The notes under the pieces are model-generated. The model did no database searches. It was not told the DNA's origin and saw only the letters and a program-made list of their open reading frames with translations. A stretch of 64,000 nt of DNA from Phytophthora colocasiae. Taxonomy: Eukaryota > Oomycota > Peronosporomycetes > Peronosporales > Peronosporaceae. The translations under genes were made by a program, and so were the position numbers. The stretch spans positions 1,198,882 to 1,262,881 of the forward strand of contig JAGKQI010000094.1 in the NCBI GenBank assembly GCA_018806915.1. The letters are read 5' to 3'. How positions within the stretch are numbered: position 1 is the stretch's first letter; each line of letters opens with the position of its first letter. Positions 22,130 to 31,070 of the stretch are shown piece after piece.

Positions 22130-22940
22130 CAGGATCTTCTTCAGAGGTGTGCGTCAGAAAGGAAATCGGGATGTGGCCATTTGTGGGATACGACAGTTGA
22201 CTATTTCTGAGTCTGATGGAATCAGACTGAGCGACAGGACACCAGATACTCTGAAATCCTGGAAGTTCTGAAAGCGTCACAGCTAAACTATGTTCACGGG
22301 ACCTCTGGTATACTGGCCTGGCCATGATGCTCAGTTTGGAGAAAGTTCTTCACTGACGAATTATGACCAGGAGGGGCGGTTGACACGTTGTATATGGACG
22401 TTACGCTGTGATGTGATTGGATATACACTGGATTGTGGGAGAAAGGGAGATGTGGGACGAGGTTATGTCCCGTGTGACAATATGATGGATCTGTGGAAGA
22501 AAACAGCTGTATATAGATTAACCTTCTCCTGAACTGGAAAGGGGCCCAAGAGATCAGAAGTGTTCCTCGGAAAAGTGCACAAACTCCGAGAGACAACAAC
22601 ACTCAGTCTGATTGCCGGACATTCCCCGACGATGAGTGCCTAAAGGTTGACAAAAAGTTACAAAAAAGTCTCTCAGAAGAATGTATCTCTGAGAGACCTC
22701 ATCCCGTTGCCGTCCTGTGTGACGATGATGGTTCAAGGAATACAATTATACCCACAAGATACCAAGTATCGCGCACCGGACGTAGCGCACCCCGCGCATA
22801 TCCCAATTGGACTTCGTGCGTTGCAGCATACGTGCTCCGCACCCTAAAAACACTCATGGATTTCTGGTATCACGCATGGAAACTCTGATATCACACCATG
22901 AAGTCTGACGAACATGAGTCTGACGAACATGAGTCTGGTA
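22130..22940. other. Non-coding 3' region of the chromovirus
   Basis: No domain recognised. A purine-rich tract, AAAGGGGCCCAAGAGATCAGAAG near 22538-22560, could be the polypurine tract, which would put the LTR start at TGTTCC 22560; this is not confirmed by a second LTR in the window. Confidence 0.3.
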
Positions 22941-23165
22941 ACACAAGTCTGATGTGTCCGGCTTATACAAGCAATATTTCAGATATTACCAGTTTCCGAT
23001 GAACAGACTCCAACGTACAAGACTCCGATGATCAGACCCAAGTGTCACGACTCTGGAATTACGACTCTGATGTACATGATTCCGGAGTACATGGTTCCGA
23101 TGAACATGTCTCCGACGCACATGATTCCAGACCCTGATGAACAGGATACCAAGACTCTGACACTC
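22895..23165 (+). repeat. Degenerate 14-15-bp repeats in the LTR-like tail
   Basis: Many diverged copies of an element of the form GAACATGAGTCTGAC / ACAAGACTCCGATGA occur in both senses over about 270 bp. Such arrays are common in U3 regions of LTRs. No gene inside. Confidence 0.5.
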
Positions 23166-24072
23166 TTAAGTCCACCCATACTGAAACCAAGTGTACCCAA
23201 CACGACCTCACGCAATCAAGTGACACGCAACCCACTCATCCCTGTAATGACAACATTAAGTGTCGACTCAACAAGATCCGCTGTACCAGTGAGCCCAAGT
23301 CCTGAGTTGTACTGAGAATATAGAAGACAGAAGACAGAGAGATACGAGATAGATAACCAGAGTTCAATTTGATCGCCCGAGTTCAATTTGCGTTATAACC
23401 CCAAAGTCGGTTCGTCGGTTCATTGGAAAGTGTAAGGCCACGACAAAGCTTGAGTCGTGTGATCTCTCACCTATCAAGCCCGTTAGGTGGAGATCAGCGT
23501 AACGTAGAGACCTGATAGGACCCACCTATCCCATTTTCGTTTATCTTGTCTCTAACGGTAGCCCATTTCATATTGTACGTTTGGATAGGTTCTGGGAGCT
23601 AGACAGTCGCTCTCAGGACGCTCGGTAGACTGTTGTATATAACCGATAGTGTATTGGTTTATTTCCCTCTACATATTAGAGGGTGGTGCGCGAAAGTTAC
23701 GGGGATACCAGACAGATCAGGTGTCTGGTAGACATTCACTGGTTGACCTGGAGTACTAGTTCACCGCTCAAGGGCCACGAAAGAATAAGATCTGCTGTAT
23801 ATTTGTATATCGGAACTCTATATTGCGGTTATCTCGGAAGTCTAGTGACAGGACTTCTCATTGTATTAATTTTCTCTTTGGGTCTTTAGAAAATCTCCGG
23901 CGTACACAAGTGTTCACCAGAGAACGTTCGATCCCCAAGCGCTCCTTTGAGGATCAGAAGGATATCCGACGGTCTACACAAGGAACTCTCGCTCTCACCA
24001 ACACTCCCACGACCCCGGCGAGGGTCTCATTACCAAGACAACGAACCTACGAGGACAGCACAAGGTAACACA
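23166..24072 (+). other. LTR-like tail of the chromovirus
   Basis: No coding capacity recognised; the plus frames at 23683-24068 have no family resemblance. It follows the antisense gene and precedes the ABCA relic, so it is most simply the rest of the 3' LTR, ending GGTAACA. Confidence 0.35.
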
Positions 24073-24189
24073 CGCCCACCTTGCCGTGCGACTCTGGTAT
24101 TACATCAGTAGTCGCACTTCCAGGTTCACTGTACGCCCCTGCACCGCGGTAAAAGTTGCACCGACTTCGCGACATCGATCCGAAGATAT

Positions 24190-25570
24190 TTTCACGTGCA
24201 GATCTGCTTTCTAACCTCCTGGAACGGGGAACACCATCCGAATGCCTTGAACGGAGAGTGCTGCACCGGATATTTCCTGGTCCACCAAGTCAGCGCTTGG
24301 CGGCTCAATGTTGGCGTTTGTCTCCACGTCAAAGCTGTTGAGCTCTCGTTCAGCGGAGAAAAAGGTATCCGTTTCTTGGATCTTCTCCAGTACAAAGGAC
24401 GCAGGGGGAAGTATAACTTCTCGGGCATACCGTACTCTTTGGGGATGACCTTCTCGAAGTACAGACCAAGTAGAGTATAAAATATCGCATCAAACGCGAA
24501 ATACCAAAGCGCCGACGAGAATCGGAAGTTGTTGATGGTGTTCGAGGCAGTCGAGAACGAGATCCCCATTTGCGAGGTTTCAGCCGAAGACAAAGAGTTA
24601 ACACCAATGACAAGGCCAACTAGGACTAGCAAACACGCGATGTTCTTGGACGACTCGGATGACGAATCCTTGTACGCCCCAGTCACACCATACATGATGG
24701 AGAACAGAATTAAGCCAACGTAGACACCCGTGTGAGATTTGGAAAATATGTTGCTGATCATGATGGCGAAACCCAGCGCACTCATACTGAAGAGGAAGAA
24801 GAACAGGAACAGCAGCAGGGCGTTTGTGTTCGGGTAGAGCTTGGCGATAGCCACAAGCGTCTAAAGCACGCTGCTCACGAACAGGATCACGATGTACGTG
24901 AGGTACCATGAGATGACGATGCTGGACTCCTTCACGCCGAGAATCTTCATCAGCTCTCGACACGGCGTCTCTCTTTCCGATATGAGACCAAAGAGGATCT
25001 TTGACAGCGGGTGCAGATACGTGAGAATGAAGAAAATTGGGAACGTGCTCTTCACTGAATCGTTGAAAGAGGAGGAGGCGAACAAGTTGATGAGGAATGG
25101 GGTCATGAGAGATCCGAGGTACGGCTGAGGCGTCTGGCGAAGCGGAGTAAACAGAGCTTCACGCGTGAAATTATCCAGTTGCAGGTCGGAAGCGGTGATC
25201 TATGTGGAGAGGGTTAATGAAGCAGGTTGTTGAACAACTGATCTGCGAACTTTGTAGCTGGATCGCTCGCCACAGTCTCTAGCAGACGCAGATCTAGATC
25301 GTCCGAAGACACTGCAGTGGAGGCGTTGATCTAGCACGCTCCTGTGGTCACCTTGGTGCTGGCATCCCAGCAGGGCATGCAGTTGACAAAACAGGTGTCC
25401 AGCGTCTCCAGCACCAAGAATCCATCCGTCGTGTACTTCTGGTAGTCACTAGTTTCCAGCTTACGATTCACCCGGAAGGCACAGTCTTGTCTGTGCTGAA
25501 GATGCTCAAATGATGACGAAGAAGAGTAAGAACTTGCGGAAGCGGCTAAGCGGTGGACGTTCTCGCAGTG
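24190..25570 (-). pseudogene. ABCA-family ABC transporter relic (first membrane domain)
   Basis: Full-size ABCA transporters move lipids across membranes. Here the extracellular loop (VNRKLETSDYQKY, DTCFVNCMPCWD, DLRLLETVASDP; 25560-25210) is broken by stops. After a possible intron border (ACATAG, about 25200) come FTREALFTPLRQTPQPYLGS and the membrane segments LMTPFLINLF, FPIFFILTYLHPLSKILFGL and IVISWYLTYIVILFVSSVL. One TAG then interrupts the frame near 24859. Helices at 24810-24500 include LLLFLFFFLFSMSALGFAIM and SALWYFAFDAIFYTLLGLYF. The ABCA hallmark KVIPKEYGMPEKLYFPL follows. After a frameshift, ALSVQGIRMVFPVPGG (about 24270-24225) is the very start of the first ATPase domain, then the copy ends. 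No Walker A. Only clear host-gene remnant in the window. Confidence 0.78.
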
Positions 25571-26597
25571 GGTCTTCTTAGTACGCCTAACTCCCTGGGT
25601 TGCAGCGCACTTTCGCTGAAGTCACGTCACGAAAACGGGCCTATCATGAACAACGGGTAGACTTGACCGACTAATTGGACAATTTTACTGCGGTTGAGTG
25701 CGCTATGCGCACCGGCAAGGCTAGGAGTTCCCGTCTTCATTTCTTCTGCTGCTCAGCGTGTCAGTTAGTGAGTGCCACACAATAATCACACCAATTTTGA
25801 AACCACAGTAGAGCCTGAATTAAACCAGAATTAAACCAAGAAAAACCATTGGAGCCAGGCTTTTCTGGTGTAGTGGCTTTATGTAGCCACTGGCTTTTCC
25901 AACACTGGTAACACATACCTAAAAATTCTACCGTCTGTCAGCCATCGGATGTTGGCGTGATGGGCCCTTTGTAGACGAAGCTGAAATCAGCGTGGCTGCT
26001 CGAGGACACGACAACGACGAAAACCGCAAATGATAAAAGGCTGGCAACTATTAAGTACACTATTGCTGTCTGAGACGACATCAACGAGGATCGTTCGGCC
26101 TTTAACAAAGCGCTAAGCGTAAAATTCTAGGCCTAAATCTATGGTTCGACGCAAGCATTTTGAAGTGTCCCTTCTATTGAAATTATTTTCACCAATCACG
26201 ACTCGTTTTCTTAACTATAGTTAACCGTCAGACGTGTGGGTGTGGCCGTTACCGTCTGTATATATAAATGTCAAGGGCCGAGGACCACACAATTTTGAGC
26301 GGTCGCGGCTTTATTGTCCAATAATACTGCTTAAATTGAATGGCTTTGGCGTACGCAGAAAACAAAAACGGTTTTGGAAGGAGGCGATAGCATTCTAAAC
26401 AAAGCTGTGTTCTCGTGAAAGAAGTGAGGCCGAGGGGAAATTGTGCTGTTGGAGTGGACGTTGAGATTGAGATTGATTTCGTGGAGGTTTTGGAAGTGTG
26501 GCGGAGAGGGATTGAACGACATTTGAGTTGATCCGGGTCGTAAGATCTTCTTTTTCTTGACGTCGTTGCTTGAAAAGTATTATCTATCTTTATTGCT
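25571..26597. other. Intergenic region, no gene seen
   Basis: About 1 kb without recognisable coding sequence. A perfect small hairpin, AGTGGCTTTATGTAGCCACT, lies at about 25871-25890. Minus frames at 26249-26650 look like shadows of promoter-type sequence ahead of the zinc-finger gene. Confidence 0.45.
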
Positions 26598-28065
26598 GTG
26601 CCCGTCATGAGCTGCGCGAAGTGTTCAGCTTGCTCGGTTGTATTTGACACCAGCGATCATTTGAAGCAGCATCATCAGCGAGAGCATCCGTTGTCGGTTA
26701 CGGTAAGGTTTCCGGGTGGAAGAAACGAGATGGTAAAACATGATTGCAGTTCGCATTGTTTTACGTGCCCGAAGTGTAAGGGGCAGTTTCGCTGACCAAA
26801 GGCGCTCCGACATCACGTTACCAAAGGTAAATGTAAATGTACGACAGACCGCAAAACGAAAAAAAAAGCCAGTGGTACGAAGAATGGATAAAGGTGTCAC
26901 ACCCGAAGTCTTGAACAGTCTTGGCCCTGATTTAAATACAGAGATTGGTGCTTAGATATGCACGACATGTGGATTTTGTGTTGGACGAGAAGCAATTCAA
27001 CTTCGATCCCACATGACCCGAAATCATTTTGATTCTTATAAAATTCCAAGTACTCAAACGTTGGAAGGTTTTAATGGACCTTAAACTTTCTTCGAACGAC
27101 GAGATGTGGAAGCGTGTAAGTCGCGATGGAGGTGTAACACCAGTAAATCATCTACCAGTTTTAAGTGGGGAAATGTGTAGTGCCTGCGAGTATTTGTGCT
27201 GCTCAAAGGAGTCATGCGGCGCCACCTTATTAAGAACCATATCGGTGCCCAATCGTTTGATGTATTGGTGCAGACACTTTTACCTGTCACAAACAGACGG
27301 TTTTTTCGAGTACTGGAATCAGCTGGAAGTGCATCCAGTACCGAGATGAATGAAAGCCTCCGTCGCGAACTGAGTACTTTTGATGCTTTACTTGCCAGGC
27401 AAAGCCGAAATGATGGAAGCGACTACCTCGTTGCGTCTCTACTTCGACAGCTCAATTGGCACAAAAAGCTGAAAATGAATGCGAATATCACCTGTGAAGA
27501 AATGATGGGTTTGTGTAAACTCAACAAGATCTCGAGATTGGACGATAATATACTGGCAATGGTGTCAACATTTTTTCAACGAGGGATGGGATTGTTAGAC
27601 AAGGTTCCCTACCTAACTCGACGACACATTCGAGCAGGGAGGATGGATGTTTCAGAGTGTTCTAAAGGGTTTCGCTTTGTTGAAGATGCCTCTGGAAATT
27701 ACCGTAGACACCTGGCCAACTTTATTAGAATGGTTGGTAAGAGCCTTGAGTTGCAAACAGATCGTCGTCATATGTGGAAATTTCCTACCCATAAATCGGT
27801 GGAGAATGCAGTACTGAAACTCAAAGCTGAGTGTGTAAGCACAACATTCTATCCTGATTCGGAACAAGCTCAGACCAAACTACGAAGTGTAGTGAAGGCA
27901 CTGTTTGTTACTGAATGTTGCCAAACCCAAACTCGGGACAATTTGGAGCTAGACGTACAGTACGCCGAATACAGCGTAGTCGATGGCCCTGATGGCCCTA
28001 AAAGCACAATTTCGTGCCATGTTTTGCATGAAGTCGATGGTCCCAGTCTAACATCTATTGGCTAA
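26598..28065 (+). pseudogene. Broken multi-zinc-finger gene
   Basis: Starts MPVMSCAKCSACSVVF and carries a C2H2 finger (CSACSVVFDTSDHLKQHHQREH), a second finger split by a TGA at 26793-26795 (CPKCKGQFR | PKALRHHVTKGKC), a third (CTTCGFCVGREAIQLRSHMTRNH, about 26960-27030) and a fourth (CSACEYLCC with RRHLIKNH, 27180-27240). The exons or frames are separated by stops and shifts. The last 280 codons (27208-28065) are open and helical: LDDNILAMVSTFFQRGMGLL, DASGNYRRHLANFIRMV, SENAVLK-like and TISCHVLHEVDGPS. Fingers with C-x2-C and H-x3/4-H spacing followed by a long helical domain recall proteins fused to RecQ-like helicases in fungi and oomycetes, but no helicase motif is present. Function unknown. 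Confidence 0.5.
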
Positions 28066-28490
28066 AATATAACGTTTCGCTCATTGATTGACTAAAATGG
28101 TTAAAACGTTCACTAAACGAATGTTGGCTTTTAAGAGCATGGAGGTGCTGTAGCATGTCGAGAATAGCCGGTCATCAACCTTAATATAGGAAATCCCATA
28201 CAAAAACTCCGAGTCGACTGCGGTACAAAAAATCAGTGAAATCGGCGGAAAATTGGAGAGTAAAAAAAAGTTGCCTTGAAAATGTATGACTGTACTCCCA
28301 TTCCGTAGACGGGCCATTGAGCCAATAGAGAACATTCGATGACCCGAAATCGTACAAGTTTCAGCTTCATTTTTAGATAGGCGTGGTTTAGGTGATGAAG
28401 CTCAACTCAACAGTGTATAGGTTTGAGCTAACAGTCGCTTTATCTCAAGTCTGAATTGAGCTTCATCTCAGTCTTCTGCGGCACTAAGTC

Positions 28491-29636
28491 ATGTTCGTCG
28501 CGCCAAAACTATCCGGTACTCAAGCTCTGCTGGTTCTCACGCTAGCGTGGGGTGTAGCCCGCGGTAACAAAGCGCGCTTTGTTCGAGTAATGAAGACACT
28601 AACAAGACTACACTGTTTTCGTCTCCGTGATGCAGCTCCACCTACAGACTCTTCTCATGTTTTTGATAGAATGCTGGACGATGCTACTGCCAGGGTCCGC
28701 TTTCGTTTTACAATTCCTCAGTTACGTGAACTAGCAAACGCCTTACGGCTTCCACGAACCGGGATCGTCACGTCTGCGGCTGATCGAGTCAACAGGGTCG
28801 AAGCCTTGGCGATGGTATGTCGCCGTCTTTCCGAAGGGGCAAAATTATTAACTGTGGCAAATGAATTTGGAAGATCAACTGCGGCTTACAGCAGAATTAT
28901 GTCTGCAACTGTTTCAATATTGTATAGCCAGCACAACGAACTACTCTACTTTCACGAAACCTTAATTAAGGCGCGGATTGATGAGTATTGCCTCTCTATA
29001 TATTCTGCTGGAGCTCCTCTTCAAAGTTGTTGGGGTTTTATTGATGGAACAAAGCAGTATCTCTCACGCCCAAGTGCACGGCAACATACTAGTAATCTAA
29101 ATGAAAATTTACAGCGGTCAGTATTTAATGGACATCCAAGACGTCACTGTTTCAACTGGCAGAGTATTCAGGTCCCCGATGGCATAATTATTAGTTTGTT
29201 TGGTCCAGTTGAAGGTCGAAAGCATGACTCCACCATGCTAACTCTCAGTGGCGTACTAGATGTCATGGCAGAAGATGTTGAAGGAACATTTTTGGGGAAA
29301 CTAATTTACGGTGATCCTGCTTATGGTTGTAGCGAATTTGTCTGCTGTCCTTCTACTATTCAAAGCTCTACAGCCTCGTCGTTTAACGGCCGTATGAGCA
29401 GCGTTCGCGACGGAGTTGAATGGGGATTTGGAAGAGTCAAAGTGCTTTGGGAATATATGAATTGGGATAAAAAGCAGCGAGTTCGTCAATCTCCAGTAGG
29501 TCTCAATTTCTTCGCTGCTGTGTTACTGTTTAATTGCCATATATGTATGCAGCCATTGGGAAATCAAATCTCAATGTATTTTGGATTAATGCCGCCTTCG
29601 CTAGATCAATATCTAAGGTCCAATCTTCCAGAGTAG
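28491..29636 (+). CDS. Harbinger DDE transposase
   Basis: 381-residue uninterrupted frame of the DDE_Tnp_4 (HARBI1-like) family, which cuts and joins DNA at the element ends. A helical N-terminal part with a helix-turn-helix-like stretch (AKLLTVANEFGRSTAAYSRIM, residues about 117-137) precedes the RNase H-like core. Conserved sites are GFIDGT (Asp about 185), GPVEGRKHDSTML (Asp about 246), YGDPAYG (Asp about 275) and VRDGVEWGFGRVK (Glu about 310). Length is normal for the family. The start ATG lies 164 bp inside the left TIR. With all core motifs and both TIRs present, this copy looks capable of making enzyme. Confidence 0.88.
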   Translation: MFVAPKLSGTQALLVLTLAWGVARGNKARFVRVMKTLTRLHCFRLRDAAPPTDSSHVFDRMLDDATARVRFRFTIPQLRELANALRLPRTGIVTSAADRVNRVEALAMVCRRLSEGAKLLTVANEFGRSTAAYSRIMSATVSILYSQHNELLYFHETLIKARIDEYCLSIYSAGAPLQSCWGFIDGTKQYLSRPSARQHTSNLNENLQRSVFNGHPRRHCFNWQSIQVPDGIIISLFGPVEGRKHDSTMLTLSGVLDVMAEDVEGTFLGKLIYGDPAYGCSEFVCCPSTIQSSTASSFNGRMSSVRDGVEWGFGRVKVLWEYMNWDKKQRVRQSPVGLNFFAAVLLFNCHICMQPLGNQISMYFGLMPPSLDQYLRSNLPE

Positions 29637-29643
29637 CTTCGTC

Positions 29644-30213
29644 TTAGTCAGATTTCTGATGCGCCATTAACTTCAATAACAACTCGTGCATTCGCTTATC
29701 GCGATTTTCTTCAGCCTTCATACGACGATCTTCCATACGTAACTCGTGCTCACGACGTTTATCCGCTTCTTCGCGTTCGAAGTCTAGTCGTTTGGTCTTG
29801 TACTCGTACTTAGCTTTTTCTTCATCACCATCCCCTAGAATTGCGCCTTTCAAAGCTTCTGTCACGGATCCTAGCTGCTCACGTTTTTTTTTTTACGCCC
29901 ACTTGAATGGTTTCGGCGCGTAGATCTTTTCTTCGAACTTCATGAACCGCGTTCGCATCGCTGTTCCAGGTTTCTTTAAGCCAAATTCAGCATCTTTACT
30001 ACAATGCGCCGCAATTTCGTCAAACACCTTCATAATACCGTCAGAAGTACCAACCGCAGCCGTCCAGGGTCGAAAATAGTTCACAGCCTTTAAGAGAATG
30101 ATATCATCGATAGCAGCAAACTTCTGTCGACGCGGAGGTTGCTCAGTACCCCCAGAACCACAAAACGGGGCCTCTGTAGACCCAGAGGCCTCGTTGCCTC
30201 CAGGTCCCCACAT
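29644..30213 (-). pseudogene. Myb/SANT-like accessory protein of Harbinger (one stop)
   Basis: Second Harbinger gene; in the family this DNA-binding partner helps bring the transposase to the TIRs. From ATG 30213: a Gly/Ser N-terminus, then a Myb/SANT-like domain (DDIILLKAVNYFRPWTAA, IMKVFDEIAAHC, AMRTRFMKFEEKI). A TAA at 29893-29895 stands before an 11-base homopolymer. The same frame continues with REQLGSVTEALKGAILG and a charged helix (KRLDFEREEADKRREHELRM) to the stop at 29644. The 3' ends of the two genes are 7 bp apart. The stop may be a real mutation or a homopolymer-associated sequence error. Confidence 0.72.
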
Positions 30214-30358
30214 CGAGAATGGTGTGACCAGTCAACAGACTGAATCTGGAAGTAAAAGTTCCGAAACGTCTCCAGTTTTGCTATTTCAGTTAACATAAAA
30301 GGTTTGCATCTCAAGTCGAAACTCAACTAAAAAGGTTCACCGAATGTTCTCTAATTTT

Positions 30359-30705
30359 CAAAACTTCGTCAATACTTCACTTTACTATACGAAAATTTGT
30401 GAGGTGCGGTATTCCGACACGGGGAAGAAGATGGTGAGATCCCCATGTCACATAGATAGGCCAATCAGTCGGTATTCAAAACTTTCTCAATACGTCACTT
30501 CACACATGAAAATTTGTGTGGTGGGTATTTCGACACGGGGAAGATGATGGTGTCATCCTTTTGTGACATAGACAGGACAATCAGCCGGTATTCAAAACTT
30601 TCTCAATACATTACTTTACTATGCGAAAACTTGTGAGTTGTGTTATTTCGACACGAGGAAGATGGTGGTGGGATCCCCATGAGACATAGACAGGCCAAAA
30701 ACCCA
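30359..30705 (+). repeat. Three tandem repeats of about 117 bp
   Basis: Copies start with CAAAACTT at 30359, 30477 and 30593 (periods 118 and 116), about 80-85% alike. Shared blocks are GAAAATTTGTG, TTTCGACACGGGGAAGA and ACATAGACAGGCCAATCAG. The DNA just left of the Harbinger element (28300-28326) ends in a similar block, TAGACGGGCCATTGAGCCAA, so the element may have landed inside this array. No coding potential. Confidence 0.85.
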
Positions 30706-30739
30706 TATAACATCTTAACCCTTGTAACGCCGGCCCTTA

Positions 30740-30756
30740 TTCTGTATAATACAGAA
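30740..30756. repeat. Subterminal palindrome, left PiggyBac end
   Basis: TTCTGTATAATACAGAA: two perfect 8-bp arms around a central A, 21 bp inside the left end. Confidence 0.95.
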
Positions 30757-31070
30757 GAGAGAGTTGTCTTGAGTAAACTATTGACAGAGGATTGCAACAC
30801 TTTATCTGTTTCAAGCCCTTCTCAGGGCGACGTGACGAAAACGTTGCGAAATCGAGGCACAGACGCGACGAATGTTACCATAAAAGTATCATTTTTCCTA
30901 TCAGCTGTCAATTTTGAGCGCTGCTATTGGCTGCTACGTATCAGACATACCTCCTGCAGTTGATTCCCCCGTCGATTGCGATCGTCGCTTCACGGGGGGA
31001 GCTGCACGTGGCGCACTCACATTCACGAAAATTTGGTAAGCAGCATGCATGGAATTAATTTGCTTTGGTG

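Larger units (their letters stand above)
17703..24072 (+). mobile_element. Truncated Ty3/Gypsy chromovirus
   Basis: 5' end lost at the junction with the inverted LTR arm; gag, protease and reverse transcriptase are absent. What remains is an RNase H tail, integrase with C-terminal chromodomain, a long opposite-strand reading frame and an LTR-like tail. The right boundary near 24072 (ending GGTAACA) is estimated from where the ABCA relic becomes readable. Confidence 0.65.
28327..30352 (+). mobile_element. Complete PIF/Harbinger element, 2026 bp
   Basis: Left end AGAGAACATTCGATGACC at 28327 and right end GGTTCACCGAATGTTCTCT at 30334-30352 form terminal inverted repeats (12 bp exact, then imperfect). 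Both sides carry AAT (28324-28326 and 30353-30355), the 3-bp target duplication typical of this superfamily. Inside are the transposase (plus) and the Myb/SANT-like partner (minus) in tail-to-tail order, the standard two-gene Harbinger layout. Confidence 0.88.

Noticed and set aside
22294..22602. Possible small genes in the chromovirus 3' region
   Set aside because: Short overlapping frames without domain or consistent codon use.
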